From a virus, in IMG/VR virus record IMGVR_UViG_3300030107_002709, positions 1 through 64,000 of that record: DNA of 64,000 nt. The stretch is one strand, 5' to 3'. The notes under the pieces are model-generated. The model ran no database searches and was not told the origin of the DNA. It saw only the letters and a list, made by a program, of their open reading frames with translations. The stretch's first letter is position 1; each line of letters begins with the position of its first letter. Positions 10,557-18,041 of this stretch are shown here, in pieces. The translations under genes were made by a program, and so were the position numbers.

Positions 10557-10882
10557 TTACCGCCTTTAATGATACCTTTATTATTTAGAGTTTCTGCTAA
10601 GATAGCAGGTACAATTTCTTGTGCTTGTACCATAACCTTAGTCAATTCCTGTGTCTGTTCAACACTAACATTCCTAAAGCTCTCCACAGCAGCACCAGCC
10701 TGTCTTGCTTGACTAGATGCTTCAATGATAAGCATAGGTAACATACTAATAGAACAATCCCATTCATCAAGTTGTTCACCTGTCTGTGGATGAGTACCTC
10801 TTAACTGTATCCACCACTTACAATCCCATTTTTTACAAGGACCACCCACAAGTGGGCAGTAATCACCAGATTCTAATTTCAT
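10553..10882 (-). CDS. Conserved cysteine-containing phage protein of unknown function (109 aa)
   Basis: The N-terminal half holds spaced cysteines at about residues 8, 15, 20 and 42 (YCPLVGGPCKKWDCKWW, then W-D-C), which could bind a metal. A Tyr/Trp-rich patch and a LPMLIIEASSQAR helix follow, then a charged C-terminus. I recall similar short proteins near tail-fibre genes of marine myoviruses but no established function. It lies between two fibre genes, 6 bases after the 1080-aa gene's upstream neighbour in transcription order, and couples by ATGA to the chaperone-like gene. Confidence 0.6.
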   Translation of the reverse strand: MKLESGDYCPLVGGPCKKWDCKWWIQLRGTHPQTGEQLDEWDCSISMLPMLIIEASSQARQAGAAVESFRNVSVEQTQELTKVMVQAQEIVPAILAETLNNKGIIKGGK

Positions 10883-10888
10883 ATTAAG

Positions 10889-13800
10889 TTATGTCCTCGT
10901 ACATATTATAACATCAACGTACTGTACAGCCAAGTCTATAGTACCAGCAGTAAATCCAACAGAACCAGTCATAGCATTTGGGGTAAATGTTGAAGTGATA
11001 GCACGATTATCAGATATATTACTTTGAGCAAGAGATAGGTTTCCTTTTGCAAGTGATAGACCAGGCATACTATTTCCAGAAAAATCTATATTACCAGTAG
11101 CAGCAAGATTTCCTTTACCTGCATCCATAGATCCACTAATACCTGCAGTACCAGAGATGTTACCAGTACCATCTAAGTAATGTCCATGACCACTACCTCC
11201 ACCAGAACCAGCAGTTGAGACCATCACTTGAGTTGCTATAACATTTGCTCTACCATCATCGGTAGAGTTTCCTCTCCTTTGATATCTTCCTTCAATATAA
11301 TTATGTCCATGCCAAGGCATCTGAGAATTACTAATAGCATGAGATCTAGCATAAAGGTTACCTGGATATGCTTTCATGTTTCCAGCATTAATTGAGATGT
11401 TACCCATGCTTACATTAGGACTACCACTAATACCCATAGAAACACTAGCAGAACCACCAGATCCCCAGGTATGAGTTGGTGAACCATTGAGTTGCAAATC
11501 CATAGAGAGATTTCCAGAGGTATTATCAAAGCTGGATTGTACATTACCACTAATACCAAGGGTTGAAGAATCAATACTACCTCCTGTAGATTGTGCGTCA
11601 GCAAAAGCAGTAGTAAATGCTCTATTACCACCAACACCACCACCAGATCCACTCACAACTCTAAGTGCTTTATTGTTATGTGATGTAGACTTAACCCAAC
11701 CAACAGGTGCTGAAGCCTGTGCAAATAACATAGCAGTACCAGTAGGAATATCAACTCTACCTGCAGGAAGACTTATTGTTTTATCAGTTCCACCATTTCT
11801 TTGGAAAGTAAATGTACCAGCAGTAAAGAAAACATCATCAATATACCTACCATCAAGATTACAGTTTGGAGTTTGAGTACTATCACTCTTAAAAGCTTTT
11901 ATATTACCAGCACCACTATCCCATTGCAGTGAAGTAATTGCTACATCTTGAGCAGTATCAAGTTTATACCTACCATCCAAGTCAACAGTAATAGGGGTTT
12001 TTTGAGTACCATTACTACCTTCTACACCTCTGATAATAGTAAGTACACCATCACTAGTATTAAAAGTAGCAGACTGTGCATAATCTTGGTGTCTTATATA
12101 CCTATCATCAAGATCATAGGTGTAGCTATCTCCATTACTAACAGACAACATTAACTCACCGTCAGTAAAGGAGAAATTATCTACTCTAGTATCACTAGCA
12201 GTGATTGGTGCATACAATGTATCAAGATAATCATATAAAGCTTCTGTTTCAATATCTACATTAATATTATCATTCCTACCCAATCTCAATATTGGTCTTG
12301 ATATATGATATCCTGGTGGGTTACTAGTAGCAAGAGGCCATGAACCACTACTAACATAATTATTATCACCTTGACTTGTTATGTAACGTCCATCAAGATT
12401 AACTATTATAGATCCAGTTCCATCATTAGGAGTAAGAGTAAGGTTACCACTACCAGCACTCCAGTTAGCAGAAGTGATCTTAGCATCAGCAAGACCACCA
12501 GATGTAACGTACCTAGTATCAAGATACGCTTGTAGATTAGATACAGGAATATTAATATCCTGTAACGAATCAGTTCTCTCTATAGTTAATCCTCCAGTTA
12601 TAGCACTATAGTATGCGTTATCAACATAACTGTTACTATTATCAGAACTGATAGCAATGATGTTACCAGACTGAACCATTGTAGTAGATCCACTGGCTTG
12701 GAATGATATATCACCAGAAGCATATGCTCCTCCTGTAGTTCCTGGTCCAGTTATTCTCAACCGTGTGATAGTATCAGTGTCTGTATCAGTAGCAGCTATA
12801 GTAATATTACCATTAGATTCTCTAGTAACTGTTGCGTTAGCACCACCAATTATCTTTGCTTCCTTTACAGGATCTCCAAGAGCATCACCACCAGGTATCA
12901 ATCTAATAGAAGCACCACCAGAGGTAGTCTGTGTATCTAAATCATAGGTACTATCAGTATCAGTTCCTCCTCCACCACCGCTACCACCACCGCCAAGGGT
13001 TATAGTATTACCAGAACGTGCTATTGTTAAACTAGAACTAGAGTCAACAGCAATAGTTACTGAATCTTCACTTCCATCAACACCAAGAAGTTGTATCTTT
13101 TCACTGTATGAATCATTACCATCTGCTGCTGCTAAATCGTAAGTTGTATCTTGGAAACTAGAACCAAAATTTATAGTATTACCAGAACGTGTGATTGTAA
13201 TATCATTCTGCCCAACAATAGTTACATCATCAGTTATACCATCATTATCAGTCAGTCTTATCTTAGCCGTGTTTGTTGATCCACCAGCTTCACCAGTTAA
13301 ATCATATGTCTTTGGAGTAAATCCACCACTCGCAGGTAGATCTGACCAGAATATACTACTACCATCTGTCTTCAAAAATCTATTAGTCTGAGATCCAACA
13401 GCAGGAGCAAGTCCTAAGAATGCTGCTGATGCTGTGGTGTTACCAGTACCACCCTTATCAATAGGTATAGTACCACCAGCCCAAGTACCTGTAACATCAC
13501 CACTAAAGTTTCCATTCACTGCACCTATGTTACCAGTGAGTGTTAGAGCAGCAAAGGTAGGTGTAGATGTAGTTGCTATTTCCTGTGCTATAGAAAACTG
13601 TAGATCAGTAAGTGTTATACCTGTTCCAGCAGTGTATGTTGTATCAGTAGATCCTATCTGAATTGTTTGACCAGTCTGTGCTACTGTTGTAGCATCAACT
13701 CCTGTGAAAACTATATCACCAGATACTAAAGTACCGCCACTAGCTTGTAGTCTAGTAACGGTGTTATCATTAACAAATGCTGAGTCAATTATAATTTCAT

Positions 13801-14131
13801 TAACACTACGAGTAAGAGTTACATTACTACCAGCTCTGAATACTATCTGTTGCTGACCACCAACACCACTTTGTGTGAGATTAATAACCTTTTGATTTGC
13901 ATTAGGTCCATCACCAGCAGCAAGAGTTACGCTATCACTATCACCCCATATCAGTTCTGAGTTGTTCCCAGCTTTTAAAATTTGACCAGCAGTTCCTGTA
14001 GTGCCTCCATAAGCTTCTACAGGTCCACCAATCCTTAATGTTTTTCCAGCAGAAACTGTTAAACCCTCTGGGAATTCAACCGATCCAGTTCCTAACTGAT
14101 TGACTATTTGGTCAACTCTTGCTCTAGACAT
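10889..14131 (-). CDS. Tail-fibre-like protein with collar-like C-terminal region (1080 aa)
   Basis: The sequence is Thr/Gly/Asp/Asn-rich with repeated LDGRYI and DTDTTYDL-type units, typical of beta-structured trimeric fibres. Near residue 795 it has IPTGTAMLFAQASAPVGW followed by NNKALRVVSG, a form common in tail-collar and fibre C-termini. The last 250 residues contain many short GN-(I/L)-S repeats and a few H-x-H pairs (WHGHNY, GHGHY). The N-terminus (MSRARVDQIVNQLGTGSVEF) closely resembles that of the 1850-aa fibre (MSRIRVNELINQGGSG), so both probably attach to the virion through a shared N-terminal anchor. Adsorption role inferred. Confidence 0.78.
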   Translation of the reverse strand: MSRARVDQIVNQLGTGSVEFPEGLTVSAGKTLRIGGPVEAYGGTTGTAGQILKAGNNSELIWGDSDSVTLAAGDGPNANQKVINLTQSGVGGQQQIVFRAGSNVTLTRSVNEIIIDSAFVNDNTVTRLQASGGTLVSGDIVFTGVDATTVAQTGQTIQIGSTDTTYTAGTGITLTDLQFSIAQEIATTSTPTFAALTLTGNIGAVNGNFSGDVTGTWAGGTIPIDKGGTGNTTASAAFLGLAPAVGSQTNRFLKTDGSSIFWSDLPASGGFTPKTYDLTGEAGGSTNTAKIRLTDNDGITDDVTIVGQNDITITRSGNTINFGSSFQDTTYDLAAADGNDSYSEKIQLLGVDGSEDSVTIAVDSSSSLTIARSGNTITLGGGGSGGGGGTDTDSTYDLDTQTTSGGASIRLIPGGDALGDPVKEAKIIGGANATVTRESNGNITIAATDTDTDTITRLRITGPGTTGGAYASGDISFQASGSTTMVQSGNIIAISSDNSNSYVDNAYYSAITGGLTIERTDSLQDINIPVSNLQAYLDTRYVTSGGLADAKITSANWSAGSGNLTLTPNDGTGSIIVNLDGRYITSQGDNNYVSSGSWPLATSNPPGYHISRPILRLGRNDNINVDIETEALYDYLDTLYAPITASDTRVDNFSFTDGELMLSVSNGDSYTYDLDDRYIRHQDYAQSATFNTSDGVLTIIRGVEGSNGTQKTPITVDLDGRYKLDTAQDVAITSLQWDSGAGNIKAFKSDSTQTPNCNLDGRYIDDVFFTAGTFTFQRNGGTDKTISLPAGRVDIPTGTAMLFAQASAPVGWVKSTSHNNKALRVVSGSGGGVGGNRAFTTAFADAQSTGGSIDSSTLGISGNVQSSFDNTSGNLSMDLQLNGSPTHTWGSGGSASVSMGISGSPNVSMGNISINAGNMKAYPGNLYARSHAISNSQMPWHGHNYIEGRYQRRGNSTDDGRANVIATQVMVSTAGSGGGSGHGHYLDGTGNISGTAGISGSMDAGKGNLAATGNIDFSGNSMPGLSLAKGNLSLAQSNISDNRAITSTFTPNAMTGSVGFTAGTIDLAVQYVDVIICTRT

Positions 14132-14156
14132 ACCGTAGCCATAGTACTATCTTATG

Positions 14157-14164
14157 TATTTAGA
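14157..14164 (-). promoter_or_regulatory. Possible late promoter variant TCTAAATA
   Basis: Minus-strand TCTAAATA lies 26 bases upstream of the ATG of the 1080-aa fibre gene. It deviates from TATAAATA at two bases but keeps the AAATA core and the usual spacing, and it lies immediately downstream of a terminator. Confidence 0.4.
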
Positions 14165-14168
14165 CATT

Positions 14169-14192
14169 AAAAAACCCCCTCGAAGGGGGGTT
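14169..14192 (-). terminator. Rho-independent terminator after the 209-aa gene
   Basis: On the minus strand a run of C's, a loop containing TTCG and a run of G's form a five-base G/C stem followed by six T's. It lies 6 bases past the stop of the 209-aa gene and separates the membrane/accessory cluster from the fibre operon. Confidence 0.85.
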
Positions 14193-14197
14193 GTTTA

Positions 14198-14824
14198 TTA
14201 TTCACCGTCTCGATCATTAAGATCTTGTGCATGTTTATCTTTATCAATAACATCATCTAACTTATCTAAGTCTTTACCGACTCTGGTATCACCTAGACTA
14301 ACAACATTATCAGTGTAATGTATATCATTGGTAGTAAAGTCTAAGTTACCACTAAGATCAATGTCTCCTACAGTAACCCCACTTAGATTGTAATCCCATG
14401 ATGCATTGTTACATGCACTATAATCACCACCAGTGAAAGTTATGTTATCTCCCTCAGTGGTATCAATCTTAATATCAGCACCTGGTATAGTTGTAGGGAA
14501 CTGTAATATATCTGCTGGAACTTTATATCCACCAGTGTTTAGATCTATATCAGACTCTAAACTAAACTTATAACCATCAACTGTATTAACACCACCATCA
14601 GGATCTGGTATTGTAAAATTGTGTTCTGCATTTTTCCTGTAGTACTCAGTTGTGTTATCTGTACCACGAATAGGAGTAGTAACTAGCAACTCCTTAATAT
14701 TATTAAGTGTATCAACCAGTAGTGTAAGGTTCTCTTCATGCTTATTTTCTAACGAAGCAGTAAGTGCTTGACGAACCTCTCCTTCTGCAGCTTCTAGGTG
14801 CTTACGAATTTTTGAACAGGACAT
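14198..14824 (-). CDS. Unknown phage protein, possibly structural (208 aa)
   Basis: I place the start at the ATG at 14824 (MSCSKIRKHLEAAEGEVRQ) because the longer frame begins only at a TTG. The first ~55 residues form a charged amphipathic helix. The rest is Asp/Thr/Asn-rich with short beta-like repeats (SGVTVGDIDLSGNLDF, TTNDIHYTDNVVSLGD), a composition seen in virion proteins. It is the last gene before a strong terminator. No family recognised and no catalytic motif visible. Confidence 0.6.
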   Translation of the reverse strand: MSCSKIRKHLEAAEGEVRQALTASLENKHEENLTLLVDTLNNIKELLVTTPIRGTDNTTEYYRKNAEHNFTIPDPDGGVNTVDGYKFSLESDIDLNTGGYKVPADILQFPTTIPGADIKIDTTEGDNITFTGGDYSACNNASWDYNLSGVTVGDIDLSGNLDFTTNDIHYTDNVVSLGDTRVGKDLDKLDDVIDKDKHAQDLNDRDGE

Positions 14825-14868
14825 AGTATAGTAGTCTTTCTTATGGTATGTATTATAGCACAAGATGT

Positions 14869-15213
14869 TTAGTCTTGCAACGCTTCATCCTTTGAAGCTA
14901 TTTCCTTTGCTTTCTTATTGCTGTAGTATGCGATAGCAAGTATAGAAAGATACATGAGTGTATCATCTAGCATCACAAGGAAGAAGATGATAGACCCACC
15001 TATCCTTATCCAATCAGGAACAATTTCATTTAACTTCCTATTGATTCTACGAACCAGTCTTTCAAATGCAAAGTATATTAATACCAATGCAGTGACTGTA
15101 AACTCACTGTAAGGTACAACAAAATACAATGAAAAGAATATAAAACCTGGCCAGTAATGTCTTTCAGGTATCTTATTAACTAATGTTAGGTATTTCCGTA
15201 TCAGTTTTCTCAT
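14869..15213 (-). CDS. Small membrane protein, unknown function (114 aa)
   Basis: Hydrophobic segments at about residues 23-50 and 70-93 are separated by a basic loop (ERLVRRINRKLN), so this is probably an inner-membrane protein with two or three spanning helices. The N-terminus (MRKLIRKYLTLVNK) and the C-terminal tail (NKKAKEIASKDEALQD) are charged. It overlaps the upstream 87-aa gene by 38 bases. A holin or lysis role is conceivable for a small phage membrane protein, but nothing in the sequence proves it. Confidence 0.55.
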   Translation of the reverse strand: MRKLIRKYLTLVNKIPERHYWPGFIFFSLYFVVPYSEFTVTALVLIYFAFERLVRRINRKLNEIVPDWIRIGGSIIFFLVMLDDTLMYLSILAIAYYSNKKAKEIASKDEALQD

Positions 15214-15439
15214 CTAATATCTCAGGATATATTCTCTTATCATCAGACTCATATGGTGGTTGAATTGCAACCACAAATGTACTAAAGTCTGGTGGTTCTG
15301 TGCCCTTGATAGCAGCAGTACCAGTAGCCACCAAACCCACAGAGAGTGTTGAGGCAATCATTGCTGCTTCAGCGAACTCTAAAAGCTTGTAAATGAACAC
15401 GGGACTGTTTAATAAAGAAGTGCTGAGAGAACGGGGCAT
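15176..15439 (-). CDS. Small protein with one hydrophobic segment, behind a structured leader (87 aa)
   Basis: The ATG at 15439 gives MPRSLSTSLLNSP; the longer frame needs a TTG. Residues ~20-46 are hydrophobic and Ala/Gly-rich (AAMIASTLSVGLVATGTAAI), which suggests one membrane span or a signal-like segment, followed by an acidic, Pro-containing tail. No Shine-Dalgarno sequence is evident. Instead, the start codon lies in a perfect six-base stem (GGGCAT with ATGCCC) in a leader of about 95 bases. Function unknown. The overlap with the next gene suggests coupled translation. Confidence 0.5.
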   Translation of the reverse strand: MPRSLSTSLLNSPVFIYKLLEFAEAAMIASTLSVGLVATGTAAIKGTEPPDFSTFVVAIQPPYESDDKRIYPEILDEKTDTEIPNIS

Positions 15440-15537
15440 CTGCAAGGTTTCACCTATATGCCCAAATTTACCTCTAGGGAATCGCTTACACCTGAACCCC
15501 CAGAAATGGGGCTAGAGAACCGTTATCCCTCAACAAA
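15434..15537 (-). promoter_or_regulatory. Structured 5' leader sequestering a start codon (riboswitch-like element of unknown class)
   Basis: This non-coding stretch on the minus strand can fold into several helices. There is an outer AACGG/CCGTT pairing, a stem CTCTAG/CTAGAG enclosing a CCCCA/TGGGG hairpin, and GGGCAT (15458-15463) pairing with ATGCCC (15434-15439), which buries the ATG of the 87-aa gene. An AGGT/ACCT mini-hairpin lies inside the last stem. I could not match it to a known riboswitch or tRNA. A promoter-like sequence lies just upstream. It could also be a hairpin-rich spacer or a small RNA. Confidence 0.45.
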
Positions 15538-15540
15538 TAT

Positions 15541-15570
15541 AGTATAACACATAGATGGGCAGTGTGTCCA
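15541..15570 (-). promoter_or_regulatory. Sigma-70-like promoter for the structured leader
   Basis: On the minus strand TGGACA (15565-15570) and TATACT (15541-15546) are separated by 18 bases; each matches the -35 and -10 consensus at five of six positions. Transcription would start near 15534, just before the structured leader. Confidence 0.5.
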
Positions 15571-15583
15571 TCCATGTGCCACT

Positions 15584-15769
15584 TCAATAATCGTCCTCTT
15601 GCATCTCAATAAACTCTTTGTTCTGCCTACAGATACCATGTACATCAATCTCTTGATGTAAGTGAGCAGAGGTGTGAAGACCCTCTATCAGTAATAGTAC
15701 TGCTAGTAGCATCACTGGGGTGAACCATAACGGATTACCTATAACTTCACCTGCTGTTTCTTTTCTCAT
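15584..15769 (-). CDS. Small single-pass membrane protein, unknown function (61 aa)
   Basis: A hydrophobic stretch at residues ~14-29 (WFTPVMLLAVLLLIEG) is flanked by polar termini, consistent with one membrane span. The C-terminal half has spaced His/Cys residues (HTSAHLHQEIDVHGICR) that could bind a metal. The ATG overlaps the pebS stop codon (ATGA), so it is probably co-translated with pebS. I do not recognise a family. Confidence 0.5.
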   Translation of the reverse strand: MRKETAGEVIGNPLWFTPVMLLAVLLLIEGLHTSAHLHQEIDVHGICRQNKEFIEMQEDDY

Positions 15770-16392
15770 TCTGCGTAAGGGAAAAAGAACTCATCCATCA
15801 TTCTATTAGCATTCTCCTTACCAAAATTACCAGTAAGGTATCCTAATATAGGATCTAATCTCTTCATATAAGAATCAAAATCTTTATACTGTGTGGTGTC
15901 CTCACCAGTAGGTTGTGCCTTGTCTATCATCTCTCTATAGAGGGTCAGATAATACCTGAATGTTGGTACATATGTATCAACCTCATCCATGTTACAATAT
16001 CGCACAAAAATATTCTCCGAGAAGTGGTTACCCATCTCGAAGAATCTATAAGTCTTATCAGCTTTAGGTAGAGGGGGTACATTTAGTACATAGTTCTCTA
16101 CTGGATGCTGGAAATCGAATACGATGATAACTTTCTTGTGAAAGAACCCCATGAGATCCATCCCAAAGCAAGGAAGGTTGTGCCCTGTCTTAGGATACAT
16201 TACATTGTTATAGATATCAGTCTTATCACTCCTAATATCCACCTGTCTAGACTTGATAAAATGTGGTGCAGTATAATTATCTGCCGTCATGTTCAGATCA
16301 TCTTTATTGCACCAGTTACACCACCGAGATTCAAACTTGAACTCAGGGAATATATCATCCAGCGTTTTCTTGTAGTTCTTCCACAGATTCAT
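15766..16392 (-). CDS. pebS: Ferredoxin-dependent bilin reductase, probable phycoerythrobilin synthase PebS
   Basis: PebS reduces biliverdin IXa to phycoerythrobilin in two two-electron steps using ferredoxin, and the phage form replaces host PebA plus PebB. The sequence shows the family core YPKTG..LPCFGMDLMGF, KKVIIVFDFQHP, YRFFEMGNHFSENIFVRYC and GEDTT.Y.DFDSYM..LDP. It aligns well with my recollection of the Prochlorococcus phage P-SSM2 enzyme. D79 and D180 fall where I recall catalytic Asp105 and Asp206 of that protein, so both proton donors appear intact. I chose the ATG at 16392 (MNLWKNYKK); an upstream in-frame start would overlap the antitoxin-like gene further. Other phage bilin reductases (PcyX, PcyA) are the alternative. 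Confidence 0.9.
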   Translation of the reverse strand: MNLWKNYKKTLDDIFPEFKFESRWCNWCNKDDLNMTADNYTAPHFIKSRQVDIRSDKTDIYNNVMYPKTGHNLPCFGMDLMGFFHKKVIIVFDFQHPVENYVLNVPPLPKADKTYRFFEMGNHFSENIFVRYCNMDEVDTYVPTFRYYLTLYREMIDKAQPTGEDTTQYKDFDSYMKRLDPILGYLTGNFGKENANRMMDEFFFPYAE

Positions 16393-16561
16393 TATATTTA
16401 TCCCAAGGATGTATGTACTCAGAGCTACCAACAGCAGACTGAGGTACGGCTGCAATCACACGACCACTAGGTAGTCTGATTAGAAACTGTTCTCCTTCTT
16501 CAATTTTTGTTAAGTAACTATCGTAATCTTTTTCAAATTCTGCATGTGTAATTTCAATCAT
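16355..16561 (-). CDS. Phd/YefM-type antitoxin-like protein (68 aa)
   Basis: The first 45 residues (MIEITHAEFEKDYDSYL, then G-E-x-FLIRLPSGRVIAAVP) match the fold pattern of Phd/YefM antitoxins: a short strand, a helix, a GE-turn and a strand ending in V-x-VP. These proteins bind operator DNA and neutralise a toxin through their C-terminus. The C-terminal part here is acidic and short. The ATG at 16561 overlaps the glutaredoxin stop (ATGA). No toxin gene is adjacent: downstream is pebS. It could act alone as a repressor or block a host toxin; both are inferences. Confidence 0.55.
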   Translation of the reverse strand: MIEITHAEFEKDYDSYLTKIEEGEQFLIRLPSGRVIAAVPQSAVGSSEYIHPWDKYNESVEELQENAG

Positions 16562-16815
16562 ACTAAGCAGCAAATCTCATTGTTTTTCATGTATGTAATA
16601 GAGTCTTTACATCCACCAAGATGTACTCTTTCCTCATTTTTATCTAACTGTACTTGTGGGAAGGTAGCACCTTCTCCAAAGGTTTTATAGAATTGTTCTG
16701 ATGTAAAGTCAGTGTCTAACTCATACACAACATGTTCTAAGTTTGAAAGCTCACATACTGCCTTAAATTTCTGACAGTATGAGCATCCAGGCTTTGAATA
16801 TATGGTAAAGATCAT
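16558..16815 (-). CDS. Glutaredoxin
   Basis: A small thioredoxin-fold dithiol oxidoreductase. The redox motif CSYC is at residues 11-14, and the protein has the TFPQV cis-proline segment and a GGCKD region expected of glutaredoxins (85 aa is normal length). In T4-like phages such proteins (NrdC type) supply electrons to the phage ribonucleotide reductase, which is encoded about 5 kb away here. It is followed directly by the Phd-like gene and preceded by talC. Confidence 0.85.
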   Translation of the reverse strand: MIFTIYSKPGCSYCQKFKAVCELSNLEHVVYELDTDFTSEQFYKTFGEGATFPQVQLDKNEERVHLGGCKDSITYMKNNEICCLV

Positions 16816-16831
16816 TCCTAGTTGGTCTTTA

Positions 16832-17503
16832 TTACGGACTATTTAGGATAGCTTGACCCTCAATAGAGGCAGCATAATCCTTATCAAAGATATCTAACCC
16901 CTTATCTGTAAGGATATGATTGTACATTCCTTCAAAGACTTTGACTGGTATAGTACAGATGTGAGCACCATATTCAAATGCTCTACCTACATCTCTCACA
17001 CCTCTAATAGATGCGGCTAATATTTGTGTAGAATCCCATGATTGCTTCTCAAATACGTTAGCAATGTCTTTAATAAGACACAATCCACCGAAGGAATTAT
17101 CATCCACACGACCCACAAACGGTGAAACGTATGCAGCACCTGCTTTAGCAGCAAGAATTGCCTGTGATGGTGAGAATATAAGGGTAACATTGACTCTTAT
17201 ATTATTCTCAGCAAGTTCCTTACAAGCCATCAATCCATCTGGTGTACAAGGTACTTTAATGGTAGCACATTTAGGGAATTTCTTCGCTAATCTCTTACCT
17301 TCAGAGACCATGTTCTCTTTGCTACCAATGACTTCCATACTGATGTCGGTAAGACCAATCTCTTTGATCTCTTGGTAGACTTCTTCGTGGTTTCTACCAC
17401 TCTTTCTGATCAATGATGGGTTAGTAGTTAAACCATCAATTAAACCAGTCTTAAAATGTTTACGGACTTCATCCGTTATCGCTGTATCTAAAAATAATTT
17501 CAT
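16832..17503 (-). CDS. talC: Transaldolase TalC
   Basis: TalC acts in the non-oxidative pentose phosphate pathway. In cyanophages it is thought to push host carbon flow towards NADPH and ribose-5-phosphate for nucleotide synthesis. The protein has the family's LFLDTA N-terminus, DGLTTNPSLI at residues ~23-32, the Schiff-base lysine in IKVP (K83), and the NVTLIFSPSQA and SPFVGR segments. Its 223 residues match the short TalC/fructose-6-phosphate aldolase-like class rather than long host TalB. It sits just upstream of the glutaredoxin gene in transcription order. Confidence 0.95.
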   Translation of the reverse strand: MKLFLDTAITDEVRKHFKTGLIDGLTTNPSLIRKSGRNHEEVYQEIKEIGLTDISMEVIGSKENMVSEGKRLAKKFPKCATIKVPCTPDGLMACKELAENNIRVNVTLIFSPSQAILAAKAGAAYVSPFVGRVDDNSFGGLCLIKDIANVFEKQSWDSTQILAASIRGVRDVGRAFEYGAHICTIPVKVFEGMYNHILTDKGLDIFDKDYAASIEGQAILNSP

Positions 17504-17509
17504 TGTAAT

Positions 17510-17809
17510 TTAATCTCTTTGTCTCCAGTCATCAGACCTCTCGTTATGGAACCATTCTACCACATCTTCGGGAGATCCGAAACCCCTTACGTGATGAGTT
17601 GAATCGGGGTCTCCTATGTTCAACTCATTCAGAAAAGAATCAGTAGGGTCAGTACTGATTCTTCTAGCAGTGTTTAACATACCTCTTGCTGCGGTGTTTG
17701 CTTTTGCTAATTTCTCTGCCCAGATCATATCTTCTAGACTAACTTCAACTCCAGCACCTATGTCCTTACATATTGCTGTTAACCTCAATCGGTATTGTGT
17801 TGATAGCAT
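17510..17809 (-). CDS. Conserved cyanophage protein of unknown function (99 aa)
   Basis: A soluble, mostly helical protein. Its N-terminal half (residues ~10-55) is rich in Ala/Lys/Glu helices (EDMIWAEKLAKANTAARGML). The C-terminal half is acidic and ends in a Trp-containing segment (VVEWFHNERSDDWRQRD). No motif is recognised. It ends seven bases before talC and is probably in the same transcript. Confidence 0.55.
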   Translation of the reverse strand: MLSTQYRLRLTAICKDIGAGVEVSLEDMIWAEKLAKANTAARGMLNTARRISTDPTDSFLNELNIGDPDSTHHVRGFGSPEDVVEWFHNERSDDWRQRD

Positions 17810-17834
17810 AAGGTATCCTTAGTAGTTACTGTAT

Positions 17835-18041
17835 TTAACCGTTTAAAGCTTCCATTCGTAGGAATTGTTCATTCAGATTATAGTACAATTTATAGTTAGT
17901 TGTGGTCACATAGTACCCAACTATGTCGTTTCCATCACAATGGTATCCGTAACCCTTAAGGGTCTCATTAACACCATCAATTCTGAAGGTTTTACCTCCA
18001 TTTTCTAGATAGTTATGGAACTTTTCATCAAGGTTAATCAT
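17835..18041 (-). CDS. Hypothetical protein (68 aa)
   Basis: A small Tyr/Asn-rich soluble protein (GYGYHCDGNDIVGYYVTTTNYKLYYN) with a probable beta-sheet core. The ATG overlaps the stop of the upstream 2OG oxygenase gene by four bases, which supports translation. No family recognised. Confidence 0.5.
   Translation of the reverse strand: MINLDEKFHNYLENGGKTFRIDGVNETLKGYGYHCDGNDIVGYYVTTTNYKLYYNLNEQFLRMEALNG

Noticed and set aside
15450-15545. Possible tRNA in the 15.5-kb gap
   Set aside because: I tried both strands; no T-loop TTCRANN with matching stem, anticodon arm or CCA-compatible acceptor could be assembled.
15450-15545. Glutamine (glnA / Downstream-peptide) riboswitch as known from cyanophages
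   Set aside because: The conserved segments I remember for those motifs are not present, so I left the class open.
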